Shown: positions 34,264 to 44,500, counted from the first letter of the stretch. The stretch: DNA of 64,000 nt from Lutispora sp041687175 (GCF_041687175.1 NZ_JAWLCK010000002.1:13050-77049); one strand, 5' to 3'. A program made the numbers and translations. Notes: a model not told the origin generated them from the letters alone.

Positions 34264-36345
34264 ATGGCTAAATACAGGATCGCAGTAGTAGCAGCAGACG
34301 AAAGAATAGGAAAAGGATTTAAAAACCAGTTGGAGAGCATATTTCATGATGAAATGGAAATTGTTACTCTTAACTTAGAGGATGACCAGGAGCTTTTTTT
34401 AGGATTTGACCTCATTATGGCTGCCAGCTCTGCCATACGTGATGAGGTTAAGAAAAAGGCTCCGTTGAATGCAAAGATAATTACTGTAATACGCAATATT
34501 AATACATTAGAACTCTATAAAGTTTTCAATATAGAAGCAGGAGCCAAGGCTCTTGTTGTAAGCAACTATTTTTATGCTGCAAAAGAAACTGTAGATTTGC
34601 TTAAAGAGATTGGCTTAAATCATATTGAATATATACCTTACAGTCCCGGAACAAAGTTGCATGATTGGGAGCTTGATTCCATAGACCTTGCTATAACCGC
34701 CGGGGCTTCTGATTATGTACCTAAAAAAATCAGCAGGATAATAGATTTAGGGTTAAAAGTTATTGATATATCAACTATTGTAGAGGTTATCTTATATCTA
34801 GGTCTGCCCTTGGAGAGGATAAACCTCTTTTCACTAAGGTATATGAAGGAATTCATTTCTCTAAACAGAAAAATTAGTGACCTTAAGTCTACACTGGTTG
34901 CAGTATTGGATGCTTCTTCTGATGGAATAATGGCCTTGGATTTAGACGGCAATGTAATATTTAAAAATAACAGAATCAAGGCATATTTAGGAACAGATAA
35001 GGAAATTAGTGAAGGAGACAACATTGCTAAATTTATTGACAATGTTAATATAATAAATTTCATAAAAAGCTTCGATGATAAAGACAGCGATGTATTTAAT
35101 ATAAACAGAAGAGATGTAATGATAAACAAAAACTACTTGAGCGATAACCAAAAGGTTACAGGTACAGTGGTAAGCTTTAATTATGTTTCCGAGATACAGA
35201 ATAAGGAAAAAGAAATAAGAAAAAAGCTAGTAAACAAAGGAAATGTAGCAAAATACGATTTTTCCGATATAATAGGCTGTAGCAAAAGCATAAGAACAGT
35301 TACAGAGATGACCAGAAAAGTTGCAAAGACGGACCTTTCAGTGCTTATTCTTGGAGAAAACGGTACAGGAAAAGAGCTTTACGCTCAAGCCATACATAGA
35401 AATTCCTCTCGAAGGGACGGACCTTTTGTTGCAGTAAATTTCGCTGCTTTGCCTGAAGGTCTTGTAGAGAGCGAGTTGTTCGGTTATGAAGAAGGAGCAT
35501 TTACCGGAGCAAAAAAAGGTGGTAAGCGAGGACTATTTGAATTAGCACATCTAGGTACTATATTCCTTGATGAAATAGGAGATGCTTCTCTGAGCCTCCA
35601 GGCAAGGCTGCTTCGAGTTATTCAGGAGAAGGAAGTATTAAGGGTAGGAGGTATGAGCCCCATACCTGTTGATGTCAGGGTTATTGCAGCTACTAATAGG
35701 AACCTGAAGGAAATGATCAGGTTTAATCAGTTTCGACAAGACCTTTATTATCGTTTGAATACTATAACTATAAAGGTTCCTCCATTAAGAGACAGAAAAG
35801 AAGATATAAAATATATTATAAATTATTATATGAGAAGCTTAAAAGTTGAGAAGAAATTCACAAAAGAAGCTATAGATAAGCTTATCAAATATGATTGGCC
35901 CGGCAATGTGAGAGAACTTGAAAATTTAATACATTATGTAGTTGAAATTGTAGATGATAATATCATCGATGTAGGCGATCTTCCCATAGACATTACTGAA
36001 GGCTCGGACATAACAGAGGAACATGATGAAGGTGTGGTAGGTATTATTAAAAGCCTGGAGAATATCTGCCCTATAGGAATATTTACAGCTGTATTAGAAG
36101 AATTGGAAGTAGCTGATGATTCATATGTGAGAGCCAGCAGGGCATACCTTTTAGATAAGCTTTTATCAAAAGGTGTAAATACCACCGACAGCACTTTAAG
36201 GAAGGTGTTAAAGGAACTGGACAGTTGGGGCTTCATAAATGTGGGAAGTACAAGACAGGGGACAAGGATAAACCAGAGAGGGAAAACTTTTTTAAGTCAG
36301 CTTAAGACAATAAATGGGGATATATATAACTTTATCTCTTTGTAG
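34264..36345 (+). CDS. Sigma-54-dependent transcriptional activator (PrpR_N-like, PAS, AAA+)
   Basis: A 693-residue enhancer-binding protein. Residues 1-190 resemble a PrpR-type N-terminal sensor; a PAS-like domain follows near 205-320 (LDASSDGIMALDLDGNVIF). The AAA+ domain (about 335-565) has Walker A GENGTGKE, the sigma-54-contacting EGAFTGAKKG, Walker B IFLDEIGDASL and the R-finger region. The C-terminus lacks the usual Fis-type helix-turn-helix and looks like a winged helix (LRKVLKELDSWGFINVGSTR). The ATG at 34264 follows TGGAG by eight bases. It probably activates the -24/-12 promoter at 22703 in response to a peptide or amino-acid product. Confidence 0.88.
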   Translation: MAKYRIAVVAADERIGKGFKNQLESIFHDEMEIVTLNLEDDQELFLGFDLIMAASSAIRDEVKKKAPLNAKIITVIRNINTLELYKVFNIEAGAKALVVSNYFYAAKETVDLLKEIGLNHIEYIPYSPGTKLHDWELDSIDLAITAGASDYVPKKISRIIDLGLKVIDISTIVEVILYLGLPLERINLFSLRYMKEFISLNRKISDLKSTLVAVLDASSDGIMALDLDGNVIFKNNRIKAYLGTDKEISEGDNIAKFIDNVNIINFIKSFDDKDSDVFNINRRDVMINKNYLSDNQKVTGTVVSFNYVSEIQNKEKEIRKKLVNKGNVAKYDFSDIIGCSKSIRTVTEMTRKVAKTDLSVLILGENGTGKELYAQAIHRNSSRRDGPFVAVNFAALPEGLVESELFGYEEGAFTGAKKGGKRGLFELAHLGTIFLDEIGDASLSLQARLLRVIQEKEVLRVGGMSPIPVDVRVIAATNRNLKEMIRFNQFRQDLYYRLNTITIKVPPLRDRKEDIKYIINYYMRSLKVEKKFTKEAIDKLIKYDWPGNVRELENLIHYVVEIVDDNIIDVGDLPIDITEGSDITEEHDEGVVGIIKSLENICPIGIFTAVLEELEVADDSYVRASRAYLLDKLLSKGVNTTDSTLRKVLKELDSWGFINVGSTRQGTRINQRGKTFLSQLKTINGDIYNFISL

Positions 36346-36362
36346 GTGTAACCTTTGTACAA

Positions 36363-36420
36363 CTCCTTAATAGATTATTAGTGAGAAAGACATGTTTTCA
36401 AATAATAATCTATTAAGGAG
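36363..36420 (+). promoter_or_regulatory. 18-bp hairpin that buries the ribosome binding site of the DUF2935 gene
   Basis: CTCCTTAATAGATTATTA (36363-36380) is perfectly complementary to 36403-36420, which ends in AAGGAG, the ribosome binding site of the ATG at 36432. The structure would block translation unless opened by a factor, temperature or another RNA. Confidence 0.75.
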
Positions 36421-36431
36421 GTTTATGTAAA

Positions 36432-37352
36432 ATGTTATCATGTACGGATTTTGTCCGTCAATCGCTGGGGTTGCACCTTTTTTTCGCAAGAATAATGAAG
36501 GAGCATTCCTTCTTCCTCGAATTAGGGTTTACCCCGAGAGATGCTAATTTTACACAACGAGCAGATGCATTTAGAATGGAATTTGAAAAACTATTAAAAG
36601 AAGTCATCATACTATCTGACGGAGTTGTGGATCCACGTATTCTCCAATCGGGAGAGGTTATTACGCCATATACGCTTAATGCCGAATTGGTTACTGAGTT
36701 TTACACTGGAGTAGACTTACCAACGGATCTCACACGTGCAGAAGCAGGATTATCTGGAGGGGTATGTCCAGAAGTCAGTCCTGTATTGAAGAAAAAGGTA
36801 TGTGAGCTTAATGAAAAAGCCATATGCCTGATTGCGGCATTGATAAGATTTAAAGAGGAGATTCTTTCCAATGTTTTGTCATGCAGAATGTTTACCTTAA
36901 ACTATCCACTGCTGATTGAGCATATCATGCGAGAGGCAAGGCTTTATCTCTCGTTGGTTCAAAAACTTCAAAGAGGACAAATGATTGATGTAGATAGAGA
37001 AGCCTTTGAGCAGGAAGCATTTTGGAACAGAATAATGGCAGAACATGCAAAATTCATACGTGGTTTGCTTGATCCAACAGAGGAACAATTGATAAATATT
37101 GCAGATAATTTTGGAGATGAGTTTGACGAGCTCACATGCAAAGCAAAAAGAGCAATTGACCTGACTCTGCCTATTTGCCATGTTACTTGCGAAAGCCTTA
37201 AAGCTACATTAGCCATCCGTGACTTTAAGGCCCAAGCAACACAGGGGTTACTGGCATGCAGAATCAGATCAATTATTGTACCATTATTAGGAGACCATGT
37301 ATTAAGAGAAGCTAATCATTTTCTCCGATTGCTGAAAATGGTTGCCGATTAA
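36432..37352 (+). CDS. DUF2935 domain protein, two ferritin-like repeats
   Basis: A 306-residue protein of the DUF2935 family. Two related four-helix halves can be seen: the first with LHLFFARIMKEHSFFLELGF and the second with EAFWNRIMAEHAKFIRGLLD. The HxxFxR/ExH residues recur in each half and again near LLIEHIMREARLYL and LLGDHVLREANHFLRLL, in agreement with a ferritin-like metal site. It is cytoplasmic and common in Bacilli and Clostridia, sometimes sporulation-linked. Function unknown. Translation appears to be controlled by the hairpin that covers its ribosome binding site. Confidence 0.85.
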   Translation: MLSCTDFVRQSLGLHLFFARIMKEHSFFLELGFTPRDANFTQRADAFRMEFEKLLKEVIILSDGVVDPRILQSGEVITPYTLNAELVTEFYTGVDLPTDLTRAEAGLSGGVCPEVSPVLKKKVCELNEKAICLIAALIRFKEEILSNVLSCRMFTLNYPLLIEHIMREARLYLSLVQKLQRGQMIDVDREAFEQEAFWNRIMAEHAKFIRGLLDPTEEQLINIADNFGDEFDELTCKAKRAIDLTLPICHVTCESLKATLAIRDFKAQATQGLLACRIRSIIVPLLGDHVLREANHFLRLLKMVAD

Positions 37353-37369
37353 TTACTATTTAAGATGTT

Positions 37370-37417
37370 AATCACTGTCATATCATATGATAAAGCATTA
37401 ATGATATGGCAGTGATT
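37370..37417 (+). terminator. 17-bp hairpin after the DUF2935 gene, probable terminator
   Basis: 37370-37386 pairs with 37401-37417 over 17 positions with a single G-U pair. The T content after the stem is modest. The rest of the 37353-37631 gap shows no gene. Confidence 0.6.
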
Positions 37418-37631
37418 ATTTATGACGTAATATTATGCATCACTTAGTTTACATCAGGGTTTTAATGTTCCTGCAAGAAATAATTTTTACCAATCTTGTA
37501 ATGATCATAGGCACTTAATATATTATATGCAAGCATCAGCATAAATAGTAGGTTATGCGTTTAAACAATAAGCTATATGGTATAATGAAGACATATCTGA
37601 GAATACCTATAGCTGCAGCCTCAGTTACTAT

Positions 37632-39242
37632 TTACTGTTGTTTCACATCCAATATCATCAAAACTGTATTTAGCTTTCTTCCGGGAGCTGTAATCATCTT
37701 GCCTTTGGCATAAAGAGCAGACGAGGCTCCACCATCAAGGTTCATGGCTTTTACACAGCCCAGTTCCAGCATGACCTGAGCCAATTCGGTCATATTAAGA
37801 TTACCTCCGGTTACCAACTTAAGCTTGTTATCCTTGGTAATACCAATAGCAGATCTTTGAGCTCTGTTTACAGTTATCTTGTCTTCCTTGAATCCTTGTG
37901 CTACCGCATCTGCTATAATCTTGCCATCCTTCACCAGGTATGGGCCTGCTGAAATCATATGTTCCACCTTTTGTATATCTATTGCTGCTGCTTCAGTGTT
38001 CTGTGTTATTGCTTCTGCTAAAGCAGCAGTGTTATCTGCAACAGCCTTCTTTATTATATTATCTGTATCCAAAACCAAAGTATCTTTATGGAAAAAGTCT
38101 ACCGTTTTGCCTACAGCGAATCTTTGATTTATATAATCATCATTGGCTGCATCCTTGCCATAGTATATTACAAATCCATCCTTAGGTATGGAAATGTTTG
38201 TGGTTTTCAAGTCTATTTTGGAAACCCTTTTATTTGAAACAGTAATTGCTTTCCCCTCCGGCACAGAAAGGGAGCTTCCTCTTTCTGGAGTATATAGATA
38301 AACTCCCGTAGAATCTATGGGTTTAGAGTTTATATACCAGACATTGAAGAGATTAAAGTCCATACCGTTCTTTGCATTATCCCAATAGTTTTTTGTTTCT
38401 TTATCAACACATCCGTATAAAAGGGTCTGTTTGGCCGATGGTGCAGGGGCAGCTGCCTTTTCTTCTGACTTTTCTTTGCTATCCTCCAAAGCAGGCAAAG
38501 CTTTATAACTTAGCTCCACGGTTCTTCCAATTCTGAATCTGTCGTTTATGTACTTGTCATCAGCGGCATTTGCTGCATAATAAATTATATATCCATTTGA
38601 TGGTATTATAGTTTCCTTTGGGTTTTTTGTTACCTTTGTAATCTTGTTTTCTATAACCTCTATGGCAGTTCCGGTTTCTAACCAGATACTTGTCCCTCTT
38701 GCAGGGGTATAGATATATACTCCAGTGCTGTCTTTGGAAAGGTTATTTATATACCAGACCTTGAAAAGATTAAAATCCATGGCTTGTCTTACATTATTCC
38801 ACTCATTTTGTCTTTTTCCATCCAGGTATCCGTCTATTTCTACTTTAAAATAATCCATATCCACCTTATTTTTATCCTGAATAAAAAGCGAAGCATTCTT
38901 GCCCTCTAGATATATAAATTCCTTGTTTTTTATTATCGAACCATAGGGTTCCAGTGAGCTGTATGCATCGAAGAAATTAGCGTTTATAGCTGCTATAGGC
39001 TTCTTCCGATTTATCATTGACATAAAGTCCTCGGATCCACTCACCTTATCATTTGCTGTAACTACCTCCAGTACCATATCAGGACTGTTTAAGTCTATAG
39101 TTACCACATTTACTGTTTTGTTTGAATCAGCTACCTTAATTGTATGAGTGCCAACTCCTACATTTTCAGGAGCAGAATATACAATAGTTAGAGTGTTGAA
39201 TATAATTGAAATTGCCAATATCAAAGTGAATATCTTTTTCAT
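37632..39242 (-). CDS. Secreted phosphodiester glycosidase (NAGPA) domain protein with duplicated insert
   Basis: A 536-residue exported protein with signal peptide MKKIFTLILAISIIFNTLTI ending near VYSA. The NAGPA domain is in two pieces: residues about 25-120 (with PIAAINANFFDAYSSLEPYG) and about 430-536 (with GITKDNKLKLVTGG and MNLDGGASSALYA). Between them lie two copies of a roughly 100-residue module, each starting with MDFNLFxVWYIN and containing STGVYxYTPxRGxS and a DDxYINxRFxxGxTV end. Proteins with this domain trim phosphodiester-linked sugars, possibly from wall glycopolymers. It is a single gene convergent with the DUF2935 gene. Confidence 0.88.
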   Translation of the reverse strand: MKKIFTLILAISIIFNTLTIVYSAPENVGVGTHTIKVADSNKTVNVVTIDLNSPDMVLEVVTANDKVSGSEDFMSMINRKKPIAAINANFFDAYSSLEPYGSIIKNKEFIYLEGKNASLFIQDKNKVDMDYFKVEIDGYLDGKRQNEWNNVRQAMDFNLFKVWYINNLSKDSTGVYIYTPARGTSIWLETGTAIEVIENKITKVTKNPKETIIPSNGYIIYYAANAADDKYINDRFRIGRTVELSYKALPALEDSKEKSEEKAAAPAPSAKQTLLYGCVDKETKNYWDNAKNGMDFNLFNVWYINSKPIDSTGVYLYTPERGSSLSVPEGKAITVSNKRVSKIDLKTTNISIPKDGFVIYYGKDAANDDYINQRFAVGKTVDFFHKDTLVLDTDNIIKKAVADNTAALAEAITQNTEAAAIDIQKVEHMISAGPYLVKDGKIIADAVAQGFKEDKITVNRAQRSAIGITKDNKLKLVTGGNLNMTELAQVMLELGCVKAMNLDGGASSALYAKGKMITAPGRKLNTVLMILDVKQQ

Positions 39243-39350
39243 AATATCCTCCTATGCTGTCCTAAATCTTTGATTTTAATTATACCATAGAATAGAAAGA
39301 AAACAGCACTTTGTCTAAAAAAGAAGAAAATTGTAAAGAAAGCCTCAGAC

Positions 39351-39379
39351 TTGAGTTATTGTGCTGCTAAGTGTATAAT
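39351..39379 (+). promoter_or_regulatory. Sigma-A promoter of the ABM-domain gene
   Basis: TTGAGT (39351-39356), a 17-base spacer and TATAAT (39374-39379). Transcription would start about 35 bases before the ATG at 39423. Confidence 0.65.
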
Positions 39380-39422
39380 ATTGCCAATATAATTGAGGAT
39401 AGCATAAGAGGAGGTGGAGCAT

Positions 39423-39710
39423 ATGATCAAAGTCGTATCCAAACATTATGTTAAAGAAGGTAAGGTTGAAGAATTCGTAGAGAATGCGAAAAGAATGGTT
39501 GAGGCTACAAGAAAAGAAGATGGTTGCATAAGCTATGGATTGTTTCAGGATGAGAATGATCCTAAAATACTCACTTTTATAGAAGAATGGGAAGATATAT
39601 CTGCATTGGAAAAGCATAAGACTACAGAACATGTTAAAAGTATAGTTCCTATTTTAAAGAATCTTGACAAGAGACCCGGTGACCTCAATATATATAAACA
39701 ATTAGTATGA
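39423..39710 (+). CDS. Antibiotic-biosynthesis-monooxygenase (ABM) domain protein, YgiN-like
   Basis: A 95-residue ferredoxin-like-fold protein. It has the ABM pattern: beta strand MIKVVSKHYV, helix EEFVENAKRMVEATRKEDGC and strand-loop LTFIEEWEDISALEKHKTTEH. YgiN-like members act as small quinol monooxygenases or stress proteins; others only bind ligands. The start at 39423 is taken because GAGGAGG lies eight bases upstream; the GTG at 39414 overlaps it. It stands alone, with its own promoter and a palindrome directly after its stop. Confidence 0.82.
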   Translation: MIKVVSKHYVKEGKVEEFVENAKRMVEATRKEDGCISYGLFQDENDPKILTFIEEWEDISALEKHKTTEHVKSIVPILKNLDKRPGDLNIYKQLV

Positions 39711-39761
39711 TAATAGGGGTCAGGCTTGAAAAAGAATAATTCATGCCTGACCCCTATTATC
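39709..39761. repeat. GGGGTCAGGC palindrome, copy 1
   Basis: A perfect 17-bp inverted repeat (39709-39725 with 39745-39761), with an inner TGAA/TTCA pair, surrounds a short A-rich loop. The stem reads AATAGGGGTCAGGC. A relative sits at 44705-44735. It begins in the stop codon of the ABM gene and may serve as its terminator, but the sequence match to the second copy suggests a dispersed REP-like element. Confidence 0.65.
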
Positions 39762-39786
39762 ATATTGAAGAATCTAGTATTATATA

Positions 39787-39807
39787 TTAAACTATAAAAT
39801 AGTTTAA
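39787..39807 (+). promoter_or_regulatory. Palindromic operator of the MarR-RND operon
   Basis: TTAAACTAT-AAA-ATAGTTTAA is a perfect 9-3-9 inverted repeat 28 bases upstream of the marR start. The position and the AT-rich palindrome are what is expected for MarR autoregulation of the downstream efflux genes. Confidence 0.65.
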
Positions 39808-39834
39808 TCATTAAATTATTTAGAAGGTGAACAA

Positions 39835-40266
39835 ATGGAGATAAGCTATGATATGAAAGAGCTGGATAAGATATCCTATGAATTGCACAAGAAGCTTTTT
39901 GCTAAAATCACTGAGGGCATTGATATTCCTGTCACAAATACTCAGATATATATGCTGTTTTATATAAGAACTCAAGATGAGTGTGTGGTAAGTGATATTG
40001 CCAACTATTTGGGAGTTACCTTGGGGGCTGTTACAAGCCTGGTTGACAGACTCTATGATTTTGGCCTGGTAAATAGGTTCAGAAGCGAAATCGACAGACG
40101 ACAGGTAATAATAAAATTGAGTGAGAAAGGAGAAGGACTGCTTAGGAAAATAGACATAAAGAGAAGAGAGATATTTGACTATTATACAAAAGATATAGAT
40201 AAAGAAGAAATTATATATCTGAGTAAAATAATGGAAAAGATAGTTATTAAGATACTGAATTCATAG
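39835..40266 (+). CDS. MarR-family transcriptional regulator
   Basis: A 143-residue dimeric winged-helix regulator. The DNA-binding region has VSDIANYLGVTLGAVTSLVDRLYDFGLVNR followed by the wing SEIDRRQVIIKLSEKG. N- and C-terminal helices form the dimer interface. It is the first gene of a regulator, membrane-fusion protein, RND pump operon and likely represses it until a toxic small molecule binds. Ribosome binding site AAGGTG. Confidence 0.9.
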   Translation: MEISYDMKELDKISYELHKKLFAKITEGIDIPVTNTQIYMLFYIRTQDECVVSDIANYLGVTLGAVTSLVDRLYDFGLVNRFRSEIDRRQVIIKLSEKGEGLLRKIDIKRREIFDYYTKDIDKEEIIYLSKIMEKIVIKILNS

Positions 40267-40318
40267 GGGCAAGGAAGATTATAAGCATATATGCAAATGG
40301 ATTAGGAGGACACATATA

Positions 40319-41563
40319 ATGAAAAGAAGTTTATTACTTATTGTACTAATAGTATTAAGCATGAGCCTAAGCATGGGATGCAGTTCACAACAAGCTATGG
40401 AAACTGCTGATGTGACTTGGGAGCAGCCTACAACAGTAGAAGTTGCCAAGGTTGAGGCAGGACAGATTGAAAATTTTGTCAGCTATAGTTCCAGAGTAAA
40501 GCCGGCACAGGAAATAATGGTACTGCCCAAAGTGCCAGGAAAGGTCCTCAAAATAAACTTTGATCTTGGTGATAGAGTTAAAAAGGGGCAAATATTGTTT
40601 GAATTGGATAAGACAGATGCACTGCTACAGCTGAATCAAGCAGCTGCAGCAGTAGATATGGCAGAAATCAATCTAAAAAAAATGTCCGGTACTACCTATG
40701 AGCAGCAGATGCTTCAGCTTAAATCTGCAGTGGCTTCTGCGGAAATAAACTATAACGATGCGAAAACAAATTTAGAGACTATAAAAACTTTATATGAAGT
40801 AGGGGCAGAATCAAAGTTTAATTACGATCGAGCAAAATCCCAGCTTGAACTTGCAAAGCAGCAGTATGAGACTGCTAAAGCTAATTTGGAATTGACAGAA
40901 CAAAAGAGCTTTGCTGAAAACATTGAAACAGCTCAAGCACAGTTAAATCAGGCCAAGGCTTCCTATGACATTGCAAAAAATGCTGTGGATAATATGAGTG
41001 TCAAATCCCCCATAAGCGGAGTTGTCTCTGCAAAGAATGTAAAGGTTGGGGAGTTTGTAAGCAACACAACTCCTTCATTCATAATCATAGACGATTCCAG
41101 CTACATTATTGAAGTAGATGTAAATGAGGATGTTATAGGAAAAGTGAAGATAGGAGATAAAGTGAAGGTCTCTATAGGCTCCATAGCAGAGGAAGCATTA
41201 TCGGGGACTGTAGTAGCAGCGGCCCCTTCAGCTGATGCGATGAAGCAGACATACTTGGTAAAAATAACTCTGGATAACCCGCCAAGCACCATAAAAGGAG
41301 GCATGTTTGCTCAAGTGCAACTGATTCTGGATAGAGCAGAAAACTGCATTTTGGTTCCTTTATCTTCCGTTGTAGAGGAAGAAGGCAGAAAATATGTATT
41401 TGTTATCAATGGTGATAAAGCTATAAAAACAGAAGTTGATACCGGTATATTTAATGATAATGAGATCCAAATAATACATGGCCTTAACGAGGGTGAAACA
41501 GTTGTTGTAAAGGGTCAGAATTTCTTGAAAGATGGATCAACAGTAGTTATTTCAGATAATTAA
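40319..41563 (+). CDS. RND efflux membrane-fusion lipoprotein
   Basis: A 414-residue periplasmic-adaptor homologue. The signal peptide ends in lipobox SMGC (about residue 21), so it is anchored to the outer leaflet of the cytoplasmic membrane. Biotinyl-lipoyl-like halves (VMVLPKVPGKVLKINFDLGDRVKKGQILFELD and SPISGVVSAKNVKVGEFVS) flank a helical hairpin of about 110 residues rich in Ala/Gln/Leu. The C-terminal beta-barrel carries PPSTIKGGMFAQV. In a Gram-positive cell it joins the RND pump to the wall side. It lies 53 bases after marR and 12 bases before the pump. Confidence 0.9.
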   Translation: MKRSLLLIVLIVLSMSLSMGCSSQQAMETADVTWEQPTTVEVAKVEAGQIENFVSYSSRVKPAQEIMVLPKVPGKVLKINFDLGDRVKKGQILFELDKTDALLQLNQAAAAVDMAEINLKKMSGTTYEQQMLQLKSAVASAEINYNDAKTNLETIKTLYEVGAESKFNYDRAKSQLELAKQQYETAKANLELTEQKSFAENIETAQAQLNQAKASYDIAKNAVDNMSVKSPISGVVSAKNVKVGEFVSNTTPSFIIIDDSSYIIEVDVNEDVIGKVKIGDKVKVSIGSIAEEALSGTVVAAAPSADAMKQTYLVKITLDNPPSTIKGGMFAQVQLILDRAENCILVPLSSVVEEEGRKYVFVINGDKAIKTEVDTGIFNDNEIQIIHGLNEGETVVVKGQNFLKDGSTVVISDN

Positions 41564-41574
41564 GAGGTGTAAAA

Positions 41575-44500
41575 ATGAGAATACATGAAATATCCGTAAA
41601 AAGACCGGTAGCCATACTGATGTGTGTCTTGATTGTACTATTGTTGGGTGGAGTGTCCCTCTCCAAGATACCTGTTGACTTGATGCCTAATATAAGCTTA
41701 CCCATTGCCATTGTTTCAACAAGTTACTCAGGTGTTGCCCCACAAGAGATTGAGACTATTGTTACAAAAAACATAGAAAACGCAATTGCTACCGTAAACA
41801 ATGTAAAATCCATTCAATCAATTTCCAGCGAAGGGAATTCCATAGTCATTGCCGAGTTCAATTCCGGTACGGATATGGATTTTGCCACTTTGAATATGAG
41901 AGAGAAGATTGACATGATCAAAGGGTATCTACCTGATGATGTAGGTGACCCTTTGGTTATGAAACTAGATCCCAATATGCTGCCAATAGTGACAATAAGC
42001 GTAACCAATGGTTCAGATGATATAGCACTGAAACATTTTACAGAGGAAAATATCAAACCAAGATTAGAAAGACTGGCAGGAGTAGCTTCAGTGAACGTTG
42101 CAGGAGGGAGAACCCAAGAGATACAAGTTAATGTGGATCCCCAAAGAGCTGCAGGTTATGGTGTATCCCTAAACCAGATCATAACTATACTGCAAACTGA
42201 AAACTTGAACCTTCCAGGCGGTACAGTGGAATACGCAGATAAGAAACTTTTGGTTAGAAGTACAGGAGAATTTGAAAGCGTTGAGCAGATTAAAAATATA
42301 CCGCTTACCATGTCCAATGGAACAACCATATATATTCGCGATATAGCAGAAGTTGTGGACACCAATAAGCCAATTGATTCATACAGCAGGACAAACGGCA
42401 GAAACAGTATGAGCATTAGTGTCCAGAAGCAGACAAATGCCAACACTGTTAATGTAACAAGGGCAGTAAAGGGAGAATTAGAGAAGATTGCAAAGGAATA
42501 CCCTGATTTGAGTATCGATATAGTGTTTGATCAAGGTGAATATATAGAGATGTCAGTCAACAATGTGGCAAACAATGCGATAGTAGGTGGAGTACTGGCA
42601 GTACTTATTTTGTTCGTTTTCCTTAAGAATATAAGAACCACATTGATTATTGCTACAGCTATACCAATATCCATAATCGCTACTTTTGTACTGGTGTATT
42701 TTGCCGGAATATCATTGAATATAGTTTCCCTGGGAGGTCTGGCTCTTGGTGTAGGTATGCTTGTTGATAATGCTATAGTGGTTTTGGAAAACATATACAG
42801 ACATCGAAATGAAGGTCTCAGCAGGGTTGAAGCTGCATTGTCAGGTGCGCAGGAGGTAGGAAATGCCATTTTGGCTTCTACATTTACAACTATAGTGGTA
42901 TTTCTGCCCATAGCGTTTACAGAAGGAGTTGCAGCTCAGATATTTAAGGAGATGGCTCTGACCATAACCTTCTCATTGCTGGCTTCTTTAATAGTAGCTT
43001 TATCCTTTATACCGATGCTAAGTTCAAAGTTCTTAAAGATGGTTAAACCCCATGAAGTTTCAAGAAACAGTTTACTCAACAAAATATTTGATAAATGGGA
43101 CGATGCAATCAACGGAATAGATAAGCTTTATCAGAAGATATTGGTATGGGTGCTGAAGCATAAAGTAAAGACAATAGCTATAGTTCTTTCAGTATTTATA
43201 TTCAGCTTATTTCTTATACCCTTTATTGGCTCAGAATTTATGCCTGCAATGGATCAGGGTATGTTCAGTGTAGATATTGAAATGCCCAAGGGGAGTTTGG
43301 TAGAAAACACCAATGATGTAGCAATAAAGCTGGAAAATTTGCTTTCTGAGATTCCCGAACTGGATACCATGCATGTAAGTGTTGGTGGTTCAGGTGTCAT
43401 ATCCATAGGAGGCGGTTCCAGCGGTGATTCGGCTTCTATTAGCGTAACTTTGAAGCCTTTAGCTGAAAGAGAAAGAAGCACATCAGAGATTGTGGAAGAG
43501 GTGCGGAACTCAGTTAAAAATATTGCTGGCGCCGATATAAAGGTAACCGACCTATCTGCAAGTTTTGGAGGGATGAGTAGCGGCAGCTCAGTATCCATCC
43601 AGATAAGCGGGCCAGATTTGGAAATATTAGAGGAAATATCCAAGGATATTGTAAAAATTGTCTCAGCAACAGAAGGAACCAGGCAGGTTGAATCCAGTAT
43701 CTCAGAAGGAAGACCTGAAGCTCAGGTATATATAAATCGAGATAAGGCATCAGCTTACGGATTGTCTACTACCCAGGTTGCTTCTGTCATCAGAACAGCT
43801 GTAGAGGGTAGAGTGGCAACAACTTATAAAGTCAATGGGACAGAAATAGATATAAAGGTACAATATCCAGAAAATACACGAAATACTCTGGAACAGTTAA
43901 AATCAATATCAGTACTATCTCCTTTGGGCATGCAGATACCTTTGTTGGATATAGCCGAAATAAAGATTGAGCAAGGTCCAACCAGCATAAGCAGAGCAGA
44001 TCAGGAGCGTTATGTAACAGTAACAGCGGATGTCTTTGGAAGAAGCTCAGGTGATGTAAATGAAGAGCTGAAAGAGAAGATAAGCAGCTATAGATTGATT
44101 GATGGCTACTCCATTAAGTTTACAGGTGAAAATGAGCAAATGGTGGAAGCCTTCCAAGACCTTACTTTAGCTTTGATATTGGCAATAATTTTGGTCTATA
44201 TGGTTATGGCAATACAGTTTGAATCATTGGTGCATCCGCTAACTATTATGTTTTCAGTGCCTGTTGCATATTCCGGCTCAATATTCGGCCTTGCAATCAC
44301 CAATAAACCACTCAGTGTTCCTGGATTTATAGGTGTGATCATGTTGGCTGGTATAGTTGTAAACAACGCCATAGTATTGGTGGATTATATAAATACCTTA
44401 AGAGGACGAGGTATGGATAGGGATGCTGCAATCATCAAGGCGGGACCTACAAGGTTGAGACCAATTCTTATGACTACTTTGACCACTATATTGGCCATGA

